DNA from: Streptantibioticus parmotrematis | Lineage (GTDB): Bacteria; Actinomycetota; Actinomycetes; Streptomycetales; Streptomycetaceae | Length of the DNA stretch: 64,000 bases | Direction of reading: 5' to 3' | Assembly: GCF_019890615.1 (NCBI RefSeq) | Contig: NZ_JAINVZ010000020.1 | Span: forward strand, 62,001-126,000 | Shown: in pieces, positions 54,099-64,000 of the stretch | Position numbering within the stretch: the stretch's first letter is position 1 | Layout: each line of letters begins with the position of its first letter | Program-made: the position numbers and the translations under genes | The notes under the pieces: model-generated | The model's input: the letters and a program-made list of their open reading frames with translations, nothing else | Told to the model about the DNA's origin: nothing | Databases searched by the model: none

Positions 54099-54170
54099 GG
54101 AATCCGGCCCGCTCCCGGGCCGTCCGCGAGGACACCGGCCCGCCGCCTTCTCAGCCGATCAGGCCAGGGA

Positions 54171-54677
54171 TCAGCCGACCAGGCCGGGGATCTCCTGGGT
54201 CGCGAACCACAGCAGCTCGTGGTCCTCCGCGCCGTCCACGGTGAAACGCGCGTCGTCGTCGCCCGCGTCCGCCGCGCCCAGCGCCGCCGCCGCGGCGGTC
54301 ACGTCGTCGCGCGCGTCGTCGGCGTCCACGTGCACCGCGGCGGCCTTGGCCAGCGGCACGGCGGAGTCCAGCCGGACCGCGCCCAGCGCGGCGGGGTCGA
54401 GCCCGCGGTCCGGGTCGAACGCGGCGTCCTGGTCGGGGACGTCGACGGCGACCACGACGCGCCGCCGGGCCGCGTCCGGCTGCCCGGCGAGCAGGCGCAG
54501 GCTGGCCTGCGCGGCGCGGGTCAGTGCGGCGTACTCCAGCTCCTCGATGTCGTCGGAGACGTACCACTCGCGCAGGGCGGGGGTGACCGCGTAGGCGTCC
54601 AGCGGGGCCGGGCCCAGCTCACCCGCCCGGTGGGCCTCGGCGAGGGCGGGCAGGGTGGTGGGGATGTAGACGCGCAT
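54171..54677 (-). CDS. DUF6912-like protein
   Basis: A 168-aa actinobacterial protein that I recognise as DUF6912-like. It begins MRVYIPTTLPALAEAH and keeps the segment YAVTPALREWYVSDDIEELEYAAL, then an acidic second half (AAFDPDRGLDPAALGAVRLDSA) ending with DHELLWFATQEIPGLV. There are no catalytic motifs or membrane segments. The function is unknown. It lies upstream of the HAD gene on the same strand. A tandem 16-bp direct repeat sits 14 bp before its start and might be a control site. Confidence in the family name is moderate, but the gene is real by codon bias and conserved ends. Confidence 0.7.
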   Translation of the reverse strand: MRVYIPTTLPALAEAHRAGELGPAPLDAYAVTPALREWYVSDDIEELEYAALTRAAQASLRLLAGQPDAARRRVVVAVDVPDQDAAFDPDRGLDPAALGAVRLDSAVPLAKAAAVHVDADDARDDVTAAAAALGAADAGDDDARFTVDGAEDHELLWFATQEIPGLVG

Positions 54678-54690
54678 CGGTGCCGCTCCG

Positions 54691-54718
54691 GTGACCTGCG
54701 TAAGGCGTGACCTGCGTA
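54691..54718. repeat. Two tandem GTGACCTGCGTA repeats before the DUF6912 gene
   Basis: GTGACCTGCGTA occurs at 54691-54702 and 54707-54718, a 16-bp period, just upstream of the minus-strand ATG at 54677. The spacing near one and a half helical turns suggests a possible activator or repressor site. Confidence 0.45.
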
Positions 54719-55028
54719 CGGGGACGGTCTCAGCATACGGTCGGACCGGCCGCCGCGGTCAGCCGCGGTTCTCCGCCAGGTACCCCTTCGGGCGGATCCG
54801 CGCGACCGCGGCGGTCCGGGCGCCGTACTCCCCGTCCCGCACCGGGGCCGGTGGTACGGGCCCCGGTTCACCCCGGCGGACCACGAATCACCCTGATAGG
54901 TGAACTTGCGGCCCCCCTGACACAGGCCCGGTCCTCCCTTGTCGGCCGCGCCCCGCAGTCGTTAGAAGTCTGACATCGAGACGATCACGCAGAGCGACCA
55001 CGACTGCCGACGGCAAGGGGCAAGGGCC
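54719..55028. other. Divergent intergenic region before the Rv3235-like gene
   Basis: 310 bp between the DUF6912 repeats and the Rv3235-like start. No gene or hairpin stands out. A CGTTAGAAGTCTGACATCGAGAC segment near 54960-54985 looks promoter-like (TAGAAG/TTAGAA) but the spacing is not convincing. Confidence 0.3.
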
Positions 55029-55586
55029 ATGACGACCACCACGATGACCAGTACCTCCGCCGCTTCGGCCACGACCGACTCGGCGGGGACGGCCGGGCGG
55101 CGGGCGCCGCGACCACTGCGGCGGACACCCTCCGTCACCGCTCCCCCGAGCCGCCGCGACGCCCGCCGCCCCGGGGCGCTCCCCGTACGGCAGGGAACGC
55201 GCGGGGCGGCCCCAGCGGCAGCGGCTCCGGACGCGGTACGGCGGGACGCGCGGCGCGCGCAGCCGCACCGCTGGTTCGCCGACCGGCTGCTGGAGGTCTT
55301 GAGCGGGCAGCGCCCGGTCGCCTGGATGCTGGGCCACACCGCGGGCGAGGCCGCGTACGATCGGCTGTGGCAGCTGGCCTCGCAGGGCGTACTGCGTCCG
55401 CCGAAGGGGCGGCCGGTGCCGCTGGTGCGCGGCTGCGGCTGCCGGGCGGTGGCGCCGGGCGTGCTGGAGGCGTTCGCCCGGGTCGCCTCGGGGGACGCCT
55501 CGCGCGCCCTGGCCTTCCGGCTGGAACGCGGCATCGACCTGCGCTGGCGCTGCACGGCCGTGGACACGGCGGGCCCGTCATGGTGA
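55029..55586 (+). CDS. Rv3235-family protein
   Basis: The 185-aa protein has a low-complexity Thr/Ala/Arg/Pro N-terminal half and a conserved C-terminal half: RWFADRLLEVLSGQRPVAWMLGHTAGEAAYDRLWQL is one block and VRGCGCRAVAPGVLEAFARV another. These are the marks of the actinobacterial Rv3235 family, of unknown function and found next to secA, as here. The Cys pair in GCGC is notable. The ATG follows AAGGGGCAAGGG by a few nt. The gene is convergent with secA across a hairpin. Confidence 0.75.
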   Translation: MTTTTMTSTSAASATTDSAGTAGRRAPRPLRRTPSVTAPPSRRDARRPGALPVRQGTRGAAPAAAAPDAVRRDARRAQPHRWFADRLLEVLSGQRPVAWMLGHTAGEAAYDRLWQLASQGVLRPPKGRPVPLVRGCGCRAVAPGVLEAFARVASGDASRALAFRLERGIDLRWRCTAVDTAGPSW

Positions 55587-55630
55587 CGTACGCGGCCCGT
55601 ACGGCCGCCCGGCGAGGCTCCCCGCACGGG

Positions 55631-55670
55631 CGAGGGGCCGGACCCCGCCGTAACGGAATCCGGCCCCTCG
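55631..55670. terminator. Bidirectional terminator between the Rv3235-like gene and secA
   Basis: CGAGGGGCCGGA (55631-55642) is perfectly complementary to 55659-55670, loop of 16 nt, between convergent genes. Confidence 0.82.
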
Positions 55671-55696
55671 GGCCGCGGGCGCGTCGCGCGCTCGCG

Positions 55697-58477
<2,781 letters not shown>

Positions 58478-58813
58478 GTAGGCTGGCTCCTTGCCGGTCG
58501 GGCCTGGCACGCTCTCTCGCGCTGGGCGCGGCGGGCCCCTCCTTGCCGTGGGCACCTGACCGCACCGGCCATCGTAAGCGAAGGGGCCACCCCGCCGGGA
58601 GGTCCGGCGGCGCACCGGCGTTCCATCACTCCGTACGGTGACGCGCGCGCCCTCGCGCGGTGCGTCGGGGGACGCTCGCGTGGCGTGCCCGGGGTCGCTC
58701 GCGCGGCGTGCCGGGGGACAGCGATGTCCGGTGTCGGCGGGCGCGGATCTCGGGTGTCGGCGGGCTGGGATATCCGGTGTCGGCGGGCGCGGGCGCTCAG
58801 GAATACTTCCTGG
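58478..58813. other. Divergent secA/GNAT intergenic region with repeats
   Basis: 336 bp. It holds the secA promoter and, near the GNAT start, a 23-bp tandem repeat (58731-58799) preceded by two more degenerate units (about 58662-58720). Nothing coding is seen. Confidence 0.5.
58731..58799 (+). repeat. Three 23-bp tandem repeats upstream of the GNAT gene
   Basis: Units begin at 58731, 58754 and 58777, each starting GTGTCGGCGGGCNSGG. They end 15 bp before the GNAT ATG. More degenerate copies lie upstream. The period equals that of the pkaA 3' repeat. Confidence 0.75.
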
Positions 58814-59401
58814 ATGGAACCGGTAACGCTCACCACGGAACGACTGCTGCTGCGCCCCCTCGGCCCCGCCGACGCCGACGCGCTCCACCTGGCCTGCCAG
58901 GACCCGGAGATCCCGCGCTGGACCACCGTGCCGTCCCCTTACTCCCGTGCCGACGCCGACACCTTCGTCGCCACCTCCCAGCGGGGCTGGCAGGACGAGT
59001 CGCTGCTGAACTTCGGGGTCTTCACCCGCGGCGGTGGCGAACTCGTGGGGTCGATGGGGCTGGTGCGGCTGGCGTTGCTGCGGGCGCCGGAACGTCAGGC
59101 GGAGCTGGGCTACTGGACGGCCAAGGAGCAGCGCGGTCGCGGCTACACCGTGGAGGCGGCCCGGGCGGTCATCCGCTGGGCCTTCACGGACCTGGGCGTG
59201 GAACGCCTGGAGTGGCACGCGGAGGCGGGCAACGCCGCGTCCCGGGCGGTGGCCCTCAAGACGGGCTTCCGCATGGAGGGCACGCAGCGCGCCAAGGCCC
59301 TGCACGGCGGCACCCGCCGCGACATATGGACCGCCGCCCTGCTGCCGTCCGACCTGGGCCTGGCCTCCGGGACCGCGTACCTGCCGTACGAACGGGACTG
59401 A
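58814..59401 (+). CDS. GNAT family N-acetyltransferase (RimJ/RimL-like)
   Basis: A 195-aa acetyl-CoA-dependent transferase of the RimJ type: [19 protein letters not shown] at the N terminus, [22 protein letters not shown] containing the acetyl-CoA loop (RGRGY), and [20 protein letters not shown] (motif B) at the end. Length and motifs suit acylation of a small molecule or protein N terminus, but the substrate is unknown. The ATG at 58814 has only a weak AGGA upstream. The repeats just before it might affect expression. Divergent from secA. The YcaQ-like gene follows after 87 bp but has its own DNA-damage promoter. Confidence 0.88.
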   Translation: MEPVTLTTERLLLRPLGPADADALHLACQDPEIPRWTTVPSPYSRADADTFVATSQRGWQDESLLNFGVFTRGGGELVGSMGLVRLALLRAPERQAELGYWTAKEQRGRGYTVEAARAVIRWAFTDLGVERLEWHAEAGNAASRAVALKTGFRMEGTQRAKALHGGTRRDIWTAALLPSDLGLASGTAYLPYERD

Positions 59402-59458
59402 CGGCGGCGAGGTGGTGGTGTGGCCGGTCGGGCGGTGCGGCCTTGCCGCGGGCCGGCG

Positions 59459-59481
59459 TTGTCAGTGGTGGCTCCTAGGCT
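59459..59481 (+). promoter_or_regulatory. RecA-independent DNA-damage (PafBC-type) promoter of the YcaQ-like gene
   Basis: TTGTCAGTG (59459-59467), 8 nt, then TAGGCT (59476-59481) match every specified base of the RecA-NDp consensus TTGTCRGTG, N8, TANNNT. The ATG at 59489 follows 7 nt later, implying a leaderless mRNA. Confidence 0.9.
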
Positions 59482-59488
59482 GAGGGCC

Positions 59489-60673
59489 ATGACGACGACG
59501 CCGACGCTGCCGCCCCCGCGCACCGAGTTGTCCGCCGACGAGGCCCGCCGCATCGCGCTGCGCGCGCAGGGCCTGCTCGGGGCGCCGGACCGGCGGGCCG
59601 GGGTGCGCGGCGTGCTGCGTTCGCTGGGCGCGGTGCAGCTCGACACGATCTCGGTGCTGGCCCGCTCGCACGAGCTGATCCCGTACGCCCGCCTCGGCGC
59701 CGTGGGCCGCGAGGCCGTGGAGGAGGCGTACTGGAGCGGGAATCACGCTTTCGAGTACTGGTCGCACGCCGCGTGCGTGCTGCCCATCGAGGAGTGGCCG
59801 CACTTCGCGTTCCGCCGCCGCGCCCGCCGGGCCCGGGGCCACCGCTGGCACGTGATGGCGGACGCCGACCGCTCGTGCGCCGCGGTCCTGGAGCGCCTGA
59901 CCGCCGAAGGCCCGCTCACCTCCACGGAGTTGGGCGGCGCCAAGAACGGCGGACCGTGGTGGGACTGGTCGGAGACGAAGATCGCGGTCGAATGGCTGCT
60001 GGACACCGGTGACGTGGTGTGCGTCCGGCGGCGCGGCTGGAAGCGGGTCTACGACCTCGCCGAGCGTGCCGTGCCCGGCGCGCTCCTCCACGACGACCTG
60101 GACGACACCGAGTGCGTGCGGCGCCTGGTCGCGCTGGCCGGGCGTTCGCTGGGGGTGGCCACCCGCGCCGACCTCGCCGACTACCACCGGCTCACCGGCG
60201 CCCAGGTCGACGCGGTGATCGCCGACTCGGGGCTGGTCCCGGTCGAGGTGCGGGGCTGGGGCAAGCCCGCCTGGGCCGACCCGGCGGCGCTGCGGGAGGC
60301 GCCGCGCGGCCGTCACCGCACGACGTTGCTGTCCCCGTTCGACTCCCTGGTGTGGGACCGCGCCCGCACGGAGCGGGTCTTCGGCTTCACCCACCGCCTC
60401 GAGGCGTACGTGCCGAAGCCCAAGCGGATCCACGGGTACTTCGCGATGCCGCTGCTGTCGGGCGGCAGGCTGATCGGCCGCGTCGACCCGGCCCGCGAGG
60501 GCGATACGCTCGTGGCGCGGCAGTTGTCGATGGCGGGTCCCCGGGCGGTCGAGCCGATGGCCCAGGCGCTGCGCGAGGCCGCCGCGTGGGTGGGGTGCGA
60601 GGCGGTACGCGTCGAGCAGGTGGACGACGCGCGACTGAAGGAGGCCCTGATCACGGAGCTGGGAGGGTCCTGA
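59489..60673 (+). CDS. YcaQ/AlkX-type winged-helix DNA glycosylase
   Basis: HTH_42 (YcaQ) proteins excise alkylated bases and unhook interstrand crosslinks. The 394-aa protein has the catalytic QFD-type motif Q50-L51-D52 in GAVQLDTISVLARSHEL, where QxD marks the YcaQ/AlkX branch and QxQ the AlkZ self-resistance branch. Tandem winged-helix regions follow (SETKIAVEWLLDTGDVVCV, ADLADYHRLTGAQ) and then a b-barrel end (SPFDSLVWDRARTERVFGF). The ATG at 59489 is preceded by a perfect PafBC-type promoter, which independently supports a DNA repair role. The frame is open upstream to 59420 but the promoter fixes the start. No biosynthetic cluster is nearby, so general repair fits better than self-resistance. 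Confidence 0.9.
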   Translation: MTTTPTLPPPRTELSADEARRIALRAQGLLGAPDRRAGVRGVLRSLGAVQLDTISVLARSHELIPYARLGAVGREAVEEAYWSGNHAFEYWSHAACVLPIEEWPHFAFRRRARRARGHRWHVMADADRSCAAVLERLTAEGPLTSTELGGAKNGGPWWDWSETKIAVEWLLDTGDVVCVRRRGWKRVYDLAERAVPGALLHDDLDDTECVRRLVALAGRSLGVATRADLADYHRLTGAQVDAVIADSGLVPVEVRGWGKPAWADPAALREAPRGRHRTTLLSPFDSLVWDRARTERVFGFTHRLEAYVPKPKRIHGYFAMPLLSGGRLIGRVDPAREGDTLVARQLSMAGPRAVEPMAQALREAAAWVGCEAVRVEQVDDARLKEALITELGGS

Positions 60674-60694
60674 GCCGGGGGCGGGACCGGCTCA
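60671..60694 (+). terminator. Hairpin at the YcaQ-like gene stop
   Basis: TGAGCCGG (60671-60678) pairs with CCGGCTCA (60687-60694). The stem begins in the stop codon. A modest but plausible terminator. Confidence 0.55.
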
Positions 60695-60824
60695 CGGTTG
60701 GCCGAAATCCGCCGGGGCACGTCCGATCGCGACGGTGATGCGGGGAGCGCGAGCGCCGGACAGGCCCGTGCGGGGTCGGCCGGAGGGGTGGGCACGCGGA
60801 CAGCCGGAGAGGCGGGCGAGCGCC

Positions 60825-61589
60825 TCAGCGGATCTCCAGTATCTTCTCCCGCATCGCGTACACCACGGCCTCCATCCGGGAGTGCAGCTGGAGCTTCTCC
60901 AAGATGTTGCGCACGTGGTTCTTGACGGTGTTCTCGCTGATGAACAGCTCTTTCGCGATGTCGCGGTTGTTCATGCCGGTCGCGACCAGCTTGAGCACCT
61001 CCAGCTCCCGGTCGGTGAGCCGGGGGGCCGGGACGAGGCGGCGCTCGTCGGTGCGCTGGATCATCGACTTGAACTCGGTGAGCAGCTTGGACGCCATCGA
61101 CGGGCTGATCTGCGACTGGCCGTCGACGACCGCGCGGATGGCGGTCGATACCTCGTCCGTGGAGATCTCCTTGAGCAGATAGCCCGTGGCTCCGGCCTTG
61201 ATCGCCTCGTAGAGGTCGGCCTCCTCGTCGCTGATCGTCAGCATGATGATCTTCGCGCTCGGGGCCACCTCCTTGATGGACGTGCACGCCTCGATCCCGC
61301 CGCGACGTGGCATCCGCACGTCCATGAGAACGATGTCGGGCAGCAGGTCAGCGGCCTTGTCGACGGCCTCCGCGCCGTCCCCCGCCTCGCCGACGACCTG
61401 GATGTCCTCCTCCGCGGCCAACACGATCTCCAGACCGCGCCGGAAGAGCGCGTGGTCGTCGACGACCAGGACTCTGATGGGCTCGCTGCGCCGCGTGCCC
61501 GTCCCCGGGCCGTCCGGGCCCTCGTCGGTGCCGATGGCGTCGGCGGCGCCCATGGCACCGACGGCCGCCGCATCGAAGCTGTCCGGCAT
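60825..61589 (-). CDS. NarL/LuxR-family response regulator, orphan
   Basis: A 254-aa DNA-binding response regulator. After a 37-residue acidic leader the receiver domain (about 38-160) has acidic pocket D44-D45, phospho-acceptor D90 in VLMDVRMPRRGG, Thr near 118 (MLTISDEE) and Lys in GYLLKEIS (about 140). The C-terminal GerE/LuxR HTH (LTDRELEVLKLVATGMNNRDIAKEL, ENTVKNHVRNILEKL) occupies about 190-254. The ATG at 61589 has a strong GGGGAGGGG site. No histidine kinase gene lies within the window beside it, so it is an orphan. It lies between the convergent YcaQ-like gene and hpf. Confidence 0.92.
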   Translation of the reverse strand: MPDSFDAAAVGAMGAADAIGTDEGPDGPGTGTRRSEPIRVLVVDDHALFRRGLEIVLAAEEDIQVVGEAGDGAEAVDKAADLLPDIVLMDVRMPRRGGIEACTSIKEVAPSAKIIMLTISDEEADLYEAIKAGATGYLLKEISTDEVSTAIRAVVDGQSQISPSMASKLLTEFKSMIQRTDERRLVPAPRLTDRELEVLKLVATGMNNRDIAKELFISENTVKNHVRNILEKLQLHSRMEAVVYAMREKILEIR

Positions 61590-61819
61590 CGGTTCCCCTC
61601 CCCTCGAGCCGGTCCCCCACCGCATCGCACGCACGGCGACGGGCCAACGCGGCTGCGCTGCCCGGCGGTTGACTCTCATCATGATTTCATGCCCGGGCGG
61701 CGTACCGGCGATTCCGCGGCAGCCGGAGGCGGCCGGTTGACGGCCGTCGGCGGCGCACTCCACGCTCCGCGCGCCCCCTGCGCCGAGGCCCCCGCGCTCT
61801 CCCCGACTACCACGGAACG

Positions 61820-61852
61820 GCGGTGCCCCCGGCCGCTCGCCGGGGGCACCGC
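61820..61852 (-). terminator. hpf terminator
   Basis: A perfect 14-bp stem (61820-61833 with 61839-61852, loop CGCTC) 20 bp past the hpf stop. Confidence 0.85.
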
Positions 61853-61873
61853 GTGCGTCGGATCACCGGCGGC

Positions 61874-62548
61874 TCACCGGTGCAGCATGCCGCCCGCGCC
61901 CGAGGGCGGCTCGGCGGACGGGTCCTCCTTGAGGTAGATGACGCCGTAGTCGTAGCCGTGGCGCCGGTAGACGACGCTCGGCTGGTTCCGCTCCGAGTCG
62001 ACGAACAGGTAGAAGTCGTGCCCGACCAGCTCCATCTCGTAGAGCGCCTGGTCGAGGGTCATCGGGGAGGCGGCGTGCGTCTTCTCGCGGACCACCAGCG
62101 GCCCGTCGCCCTGGACGTCGAGCGGGCCGACCTTCGTGGTGGGCACCTCGCCCGCCCCCGCGGAACCGTCCTCCACGGCAGGCGTGGCGAGCGGCGCGGT
62201 GTACGCGGCGACACTGACCGCGGTCCGCCCGCCGCGTCGGGCCATGTGCCGCTTGTCGGCGTGCTTGCGCAGTTGCGCGTCCAGCTTGCTGGTCGCCGCG
62301 TCCAGCGCCGCGTACGGGTCACCGGCGGCCGCCTCGGCCCGCACGACCGGGCCCCGGGAGCGCAGCGTGATCTCCACCCGGTCGGAACGGTCGGCGAGAC
62401 GCGGGTTGTGCTCCTTGGAGAGTTCGACATCGAGGCTGATGACCTTGCCGTCCAGCTTCTGGATCTTCTCCAGGTTCAACTTCTCCGCGACGTGCTTGCG
62501 GAACCGCTCGGGCACTTCGGTCTTACGGCCCTTGACGACGATGTCCAC
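61874..62548 (-). CDS. hpf: Ribosome hibernation-promoting factor, long form
   Basis: Long HPF dimerises inactive 70S ribosomes into 100S in stationary phase. The 224-aa protein has the N-terminal RMF/HPF domain (about 1-100: VDIVVKGRKTEVPERFRKHV, ISLDVELSKEHNP), a variable linker, and the C-terminal dimerisation domain (about 165-215: KTHAASPMTLDQALYEMELVGHDFYLFV, YDYGVIYLKEDP). The GTG at 62548 has GGAG 7 nt upstream; the frame is open to 62788 without family similarity. It is the family's usual neighbour of comF in Streptomyces. Confidence 0.94.
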   Translation of the reverse strand: MDIVVKGRKTEVPERFRKHVAEKLNLEKIQKLDGKVISLDVELSKEHNPRLADRSDRVEITLRSRGPVVRAEAAAGDPYAALDAATSKLDAQLRKHADKRHMARRGGRTAVSVAAYTAPLATPAVEDGSAGAGEVPTTKVGPLDVQGDGPLVVREKTHAASPMTLDQALYEMELVGHDFYLFVDSERNQPSVVYRRHGYDYGVIYLKEDPSAEPPSGAGGMLHR

Positions 62549-62972
62549 GCAGAACTCCGTTCCCGGATCGCCCCGCCGCGCGGGGCACATCCCTTGCGCT
62601 AAGGCCGGCGGGCACCGGTCCCGTCCGGCACTGCGTTCACAGCTGCATCCGCGGGCTCCGGACGCCTCCGGAGCGGCGGGGTCGCGGCTTTCACCTCCTC
62701 TTCCCCCAAGGGGAAGATCAACACCCCACGCGATGCGTGGAATCCACCGGGATCCCGGGGAAATGCCCGGGGGACCGCTAGCGAACACCGGGATACGACA
62801 GGGTTACGACGAAGCCTCCGCGCTCCTCATACCCGAACATATCCCCCTGGGGTGATGGTCGGCACCCCCTGCGGTGCTATACCTCCGTTCGGGTGAACAG
62901 CACCCTGTACCAGCAGGAACGAAGCACGTCCGCGATCGGTTCCGGCACCGTCCCGCCTCGTCCTGTGGCGTC
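62549..62972. other. hpf upstream region
   Basis: 424 bp between comF and hpf. It must contain the hpf promoter, which in this genus responds to stress and stationary phase. A TATAGC-like -10 lies near 62878 on the minus strand. A CCCGGGGA/TCCCGGG palindromic patch lies at about 62752-62775. Nothing firm could be fixed. Confidence 0.35.
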
Positions 62973-63863
62973 TCACGTCCACCGTCGACCGCCTCCGTCC
63001 CCCATCCTCCGCCGTACCGCCGGGTACGGCGATCCGTCGCCTGCCCAGACCCGGCCCGCGCACACCCGCACCGGCTCCGGCACTTCCCAGGACCGCGGTG
63101 GAACCGCGATCACCGCCGCCCCGCACACCGCCCCGCCGGCCTCCCGGACCGCCCGGGACGCCTCGGCCAGCGACGCACCGGTGGTCATCAGGTCGTCGAC
63201 CACGACCACCGGGCCGTGCGCCAACAACCGTTCGCCACCCGCGACGGTGCCCAGCGCACCGCTGAGGTTGGCCATCCGCCCGGCCGCCGAAAGACCCGTC
63301 TGGTCGGCGACCGGCCGCCGCTGCCGCAGCACCGCGAGCACCCGCGCGGGCACTCCCGCGCCGCGCAGCGCCCGCGCCGCCCGCAACGCGATCCGCCGCG
63401 CCGGATCGTGCCCCCGGGCCGCCACCGCCCGCCGCGACGACGGCACCGGAACCAGCAGCAGCGGTGCACCCGGCCCCGGCGGCCCCGCACTGCGCCGGAC
63501 TCCGGCCCGCACCCCGGACCCGGCGCCGACCCGCGCGTCCGCACCCCCGCTGTCACCGGCGACCAGCCCGCCCGCCGCACGCACCGCGCGCGCCAGGGCG
63601 TCCCCCAGCGGCCCGGCCAGCCGCAGGGCGCCGCGCTCCTTGTGGGCCAGCAGCACGGCGCGCACCGTGTCCTCGTACGCCCCGGCCGCGTACACCTCGG
63701 GCAGACCCGCCGGCTCGGGGTCCGGTCTGACGCGGCGCGCCGCCCCCGCACCGGTCAGCCGTCCGTCGCACCCCTCGCACAGCGCACCGCCGCCGGCCCG
63801 GCCGCACCCCGCGCAGTCGACCGGGAGCACCAGGTCCGCCAGCTCCCGCCACATCCCTTTCAT
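62973..63863 (-). CDS. comF: ComF-family phosphoribosyltransferase
   Basis: ComF/GntX proteins combine a zinc finger with a type I PRTase fold and are linked to DNA uptake in some bacteria. The 296-aa protein has the four-Cys finger CAGCGRAGGGALCEGC near the start, the linker, and the PRPP loop VVVVDDLMTTGAS (about 240). HKERGALRLAGPLGDAL is the other family block. The start is uncertain. ATG 63863 has GGAG only 2 nt upstream, while ATG 63854 would use the AAAGGG. hpf lies downstream. The gene itself is unambiguous, although an antisense frame also stays open. Confidence 0.88.
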   Translation of the reverse strand: MKGMWRELADLVLPVDCAGCGRAGGGALCEGCDGRLTGAGAARRVRPDPEPAGLPEVYAAGAYEDTVRAVLLAHKERGALRLAGPLGDALARAVRAAGGLVAGDSGGADARVGAGSGVRAGVRRSAGPPGPGAPLLLVPVPSSRRAVAARGHDPARRIALRAARALRGAGVPARVLAVLRQRRPVADQTGLSAAGRMANLSGALGTVAGGERLLAHGPVVVVDDLMTTGASLAEASRAVREAGGAVCGAAVIAVPPRSWEVPEPVRVCAGRVWAGDGSPYPAVRRRMGDGGGRRWT

Positions 63864-63951
63864 GGCTCCACTGTGCCCACTCGGGCCCCACCCCACCAGC
63901 CCTGTGGACAACGCCTGTGGACAACTCCCCGCAGCCACAAGCGCGATGGGG

Positions 63952-64000
63952 TCACAGCAGGTCAGAGGGTTCGGCTGCGCCGGGGCCAGGGGCCAGGGGC
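63952..64000 (-). CDS. 3' end of an incomplete gene at the right edge (possibly lpqB)
   Basis: A minus-strand frame open to the window edge ends at TGA 63954-63952 and encodes only 15 residues (ends AAEPSDLL). In Streptomyces the mtrA-mtrB-lpqB-comF order makes lpqB the expected neighbour. Too short to verify. Confidence 0.3.
   Translation of the reverse strand, partial: PLAPGPGAAEPSDLL

Overview
The window reads as high-GC actinobacterial chromosome, most probably Streptomyces or a close relative. The GC is very high with strong third-position bias. GTG/TTG starts are common. Gene order follows the streptomycete core: murA, HU, malic enzyme, helD, ssrA/smpB, ftsX/ftsE, prfB, two Ser/Thr kinases, NAD-glutamate dehydrogenase, secA, hpf and comF. 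No rRNA, tRNA, CRISPR array, transposase or phage gene was seen.

Layout. 1-4.9 kb: a three-gene molybdenum-hydroxylase-like operon (FAD, 2Fe-2S and Mo-cofactor subunits) on the minus strand. 5.2-8.2 kb: a family 20 hexosaminidase preceded by two DasR-type (dre) operators, then DUF3039 and YqgE genes. 8.2-14.5 kb: murA, HU, malic enzyme, a structured intergenic sRNA candidate, and a HelD-type RNA polymerase-associated ATPase. 14.7-19.2 kb: a KTSC gene, then the trans-translation pair (tmRNA and SmpB), an S41 protease, and ftsX/ftsE. 19.5-34.5 kb: an accessory block between ftsE and prfB. It carries a 2315-aa Rhs polymorphic toxin with a Hint domain and ParB-like tip, a DUF7660-type immunity gene overlapping its stop codon, a divergent 1648-aa secreted SGNH/LamG protein, a Uma2 gene and an LAETG-anchored wall protein.

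34.8-44.2 kb: prfB, two transmembrane PASTA-less Ser/Thr kinases (pkaB- and pkaA-like) and a divergent FHA-FtsK ATPase, possibly a phosphothreonine signalling module. 44.3-52.3 kb: a membrane acyltransferase, a GT-C-like membrane protein and the 1656-aa NAD-glutamate dehydrogenase. 52.7-64 kb: DJ-1/PfpI, HAD, DUF6912 and Rv3235-like genes, secA, GNAT, a YcaQ/AlkX-type DNA glycosylase, an orphan LuxR response regulator, hpf and comF. The right edge probably cuts the 3' end of an lpqB-like gene.

Regulation visible in the sequence. Two promoters match the RecA-independent DNA-damage consensus (TTGTCRGTG, 8 nt, TANNNT; PafBC-type). One lies before the YcaQ-like glycosylase and one before the HAD phosphatase, each 6-7 nt from the start codon, so both mRNAs are probably leaderless. 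The paired dre sites link the hexosaminidase to GlcNAc/chitin control. Convergent gene pairs are closed by perfect long hairpins. The most interesting items are the PafBC-type promoters, the sRNA between malic enzyme and helD, the toxin/immunity locus with its divergent surface protein, and a molybdenum-hydroxylase large subunit that lacks the usual cofactor and catalytic motifs.
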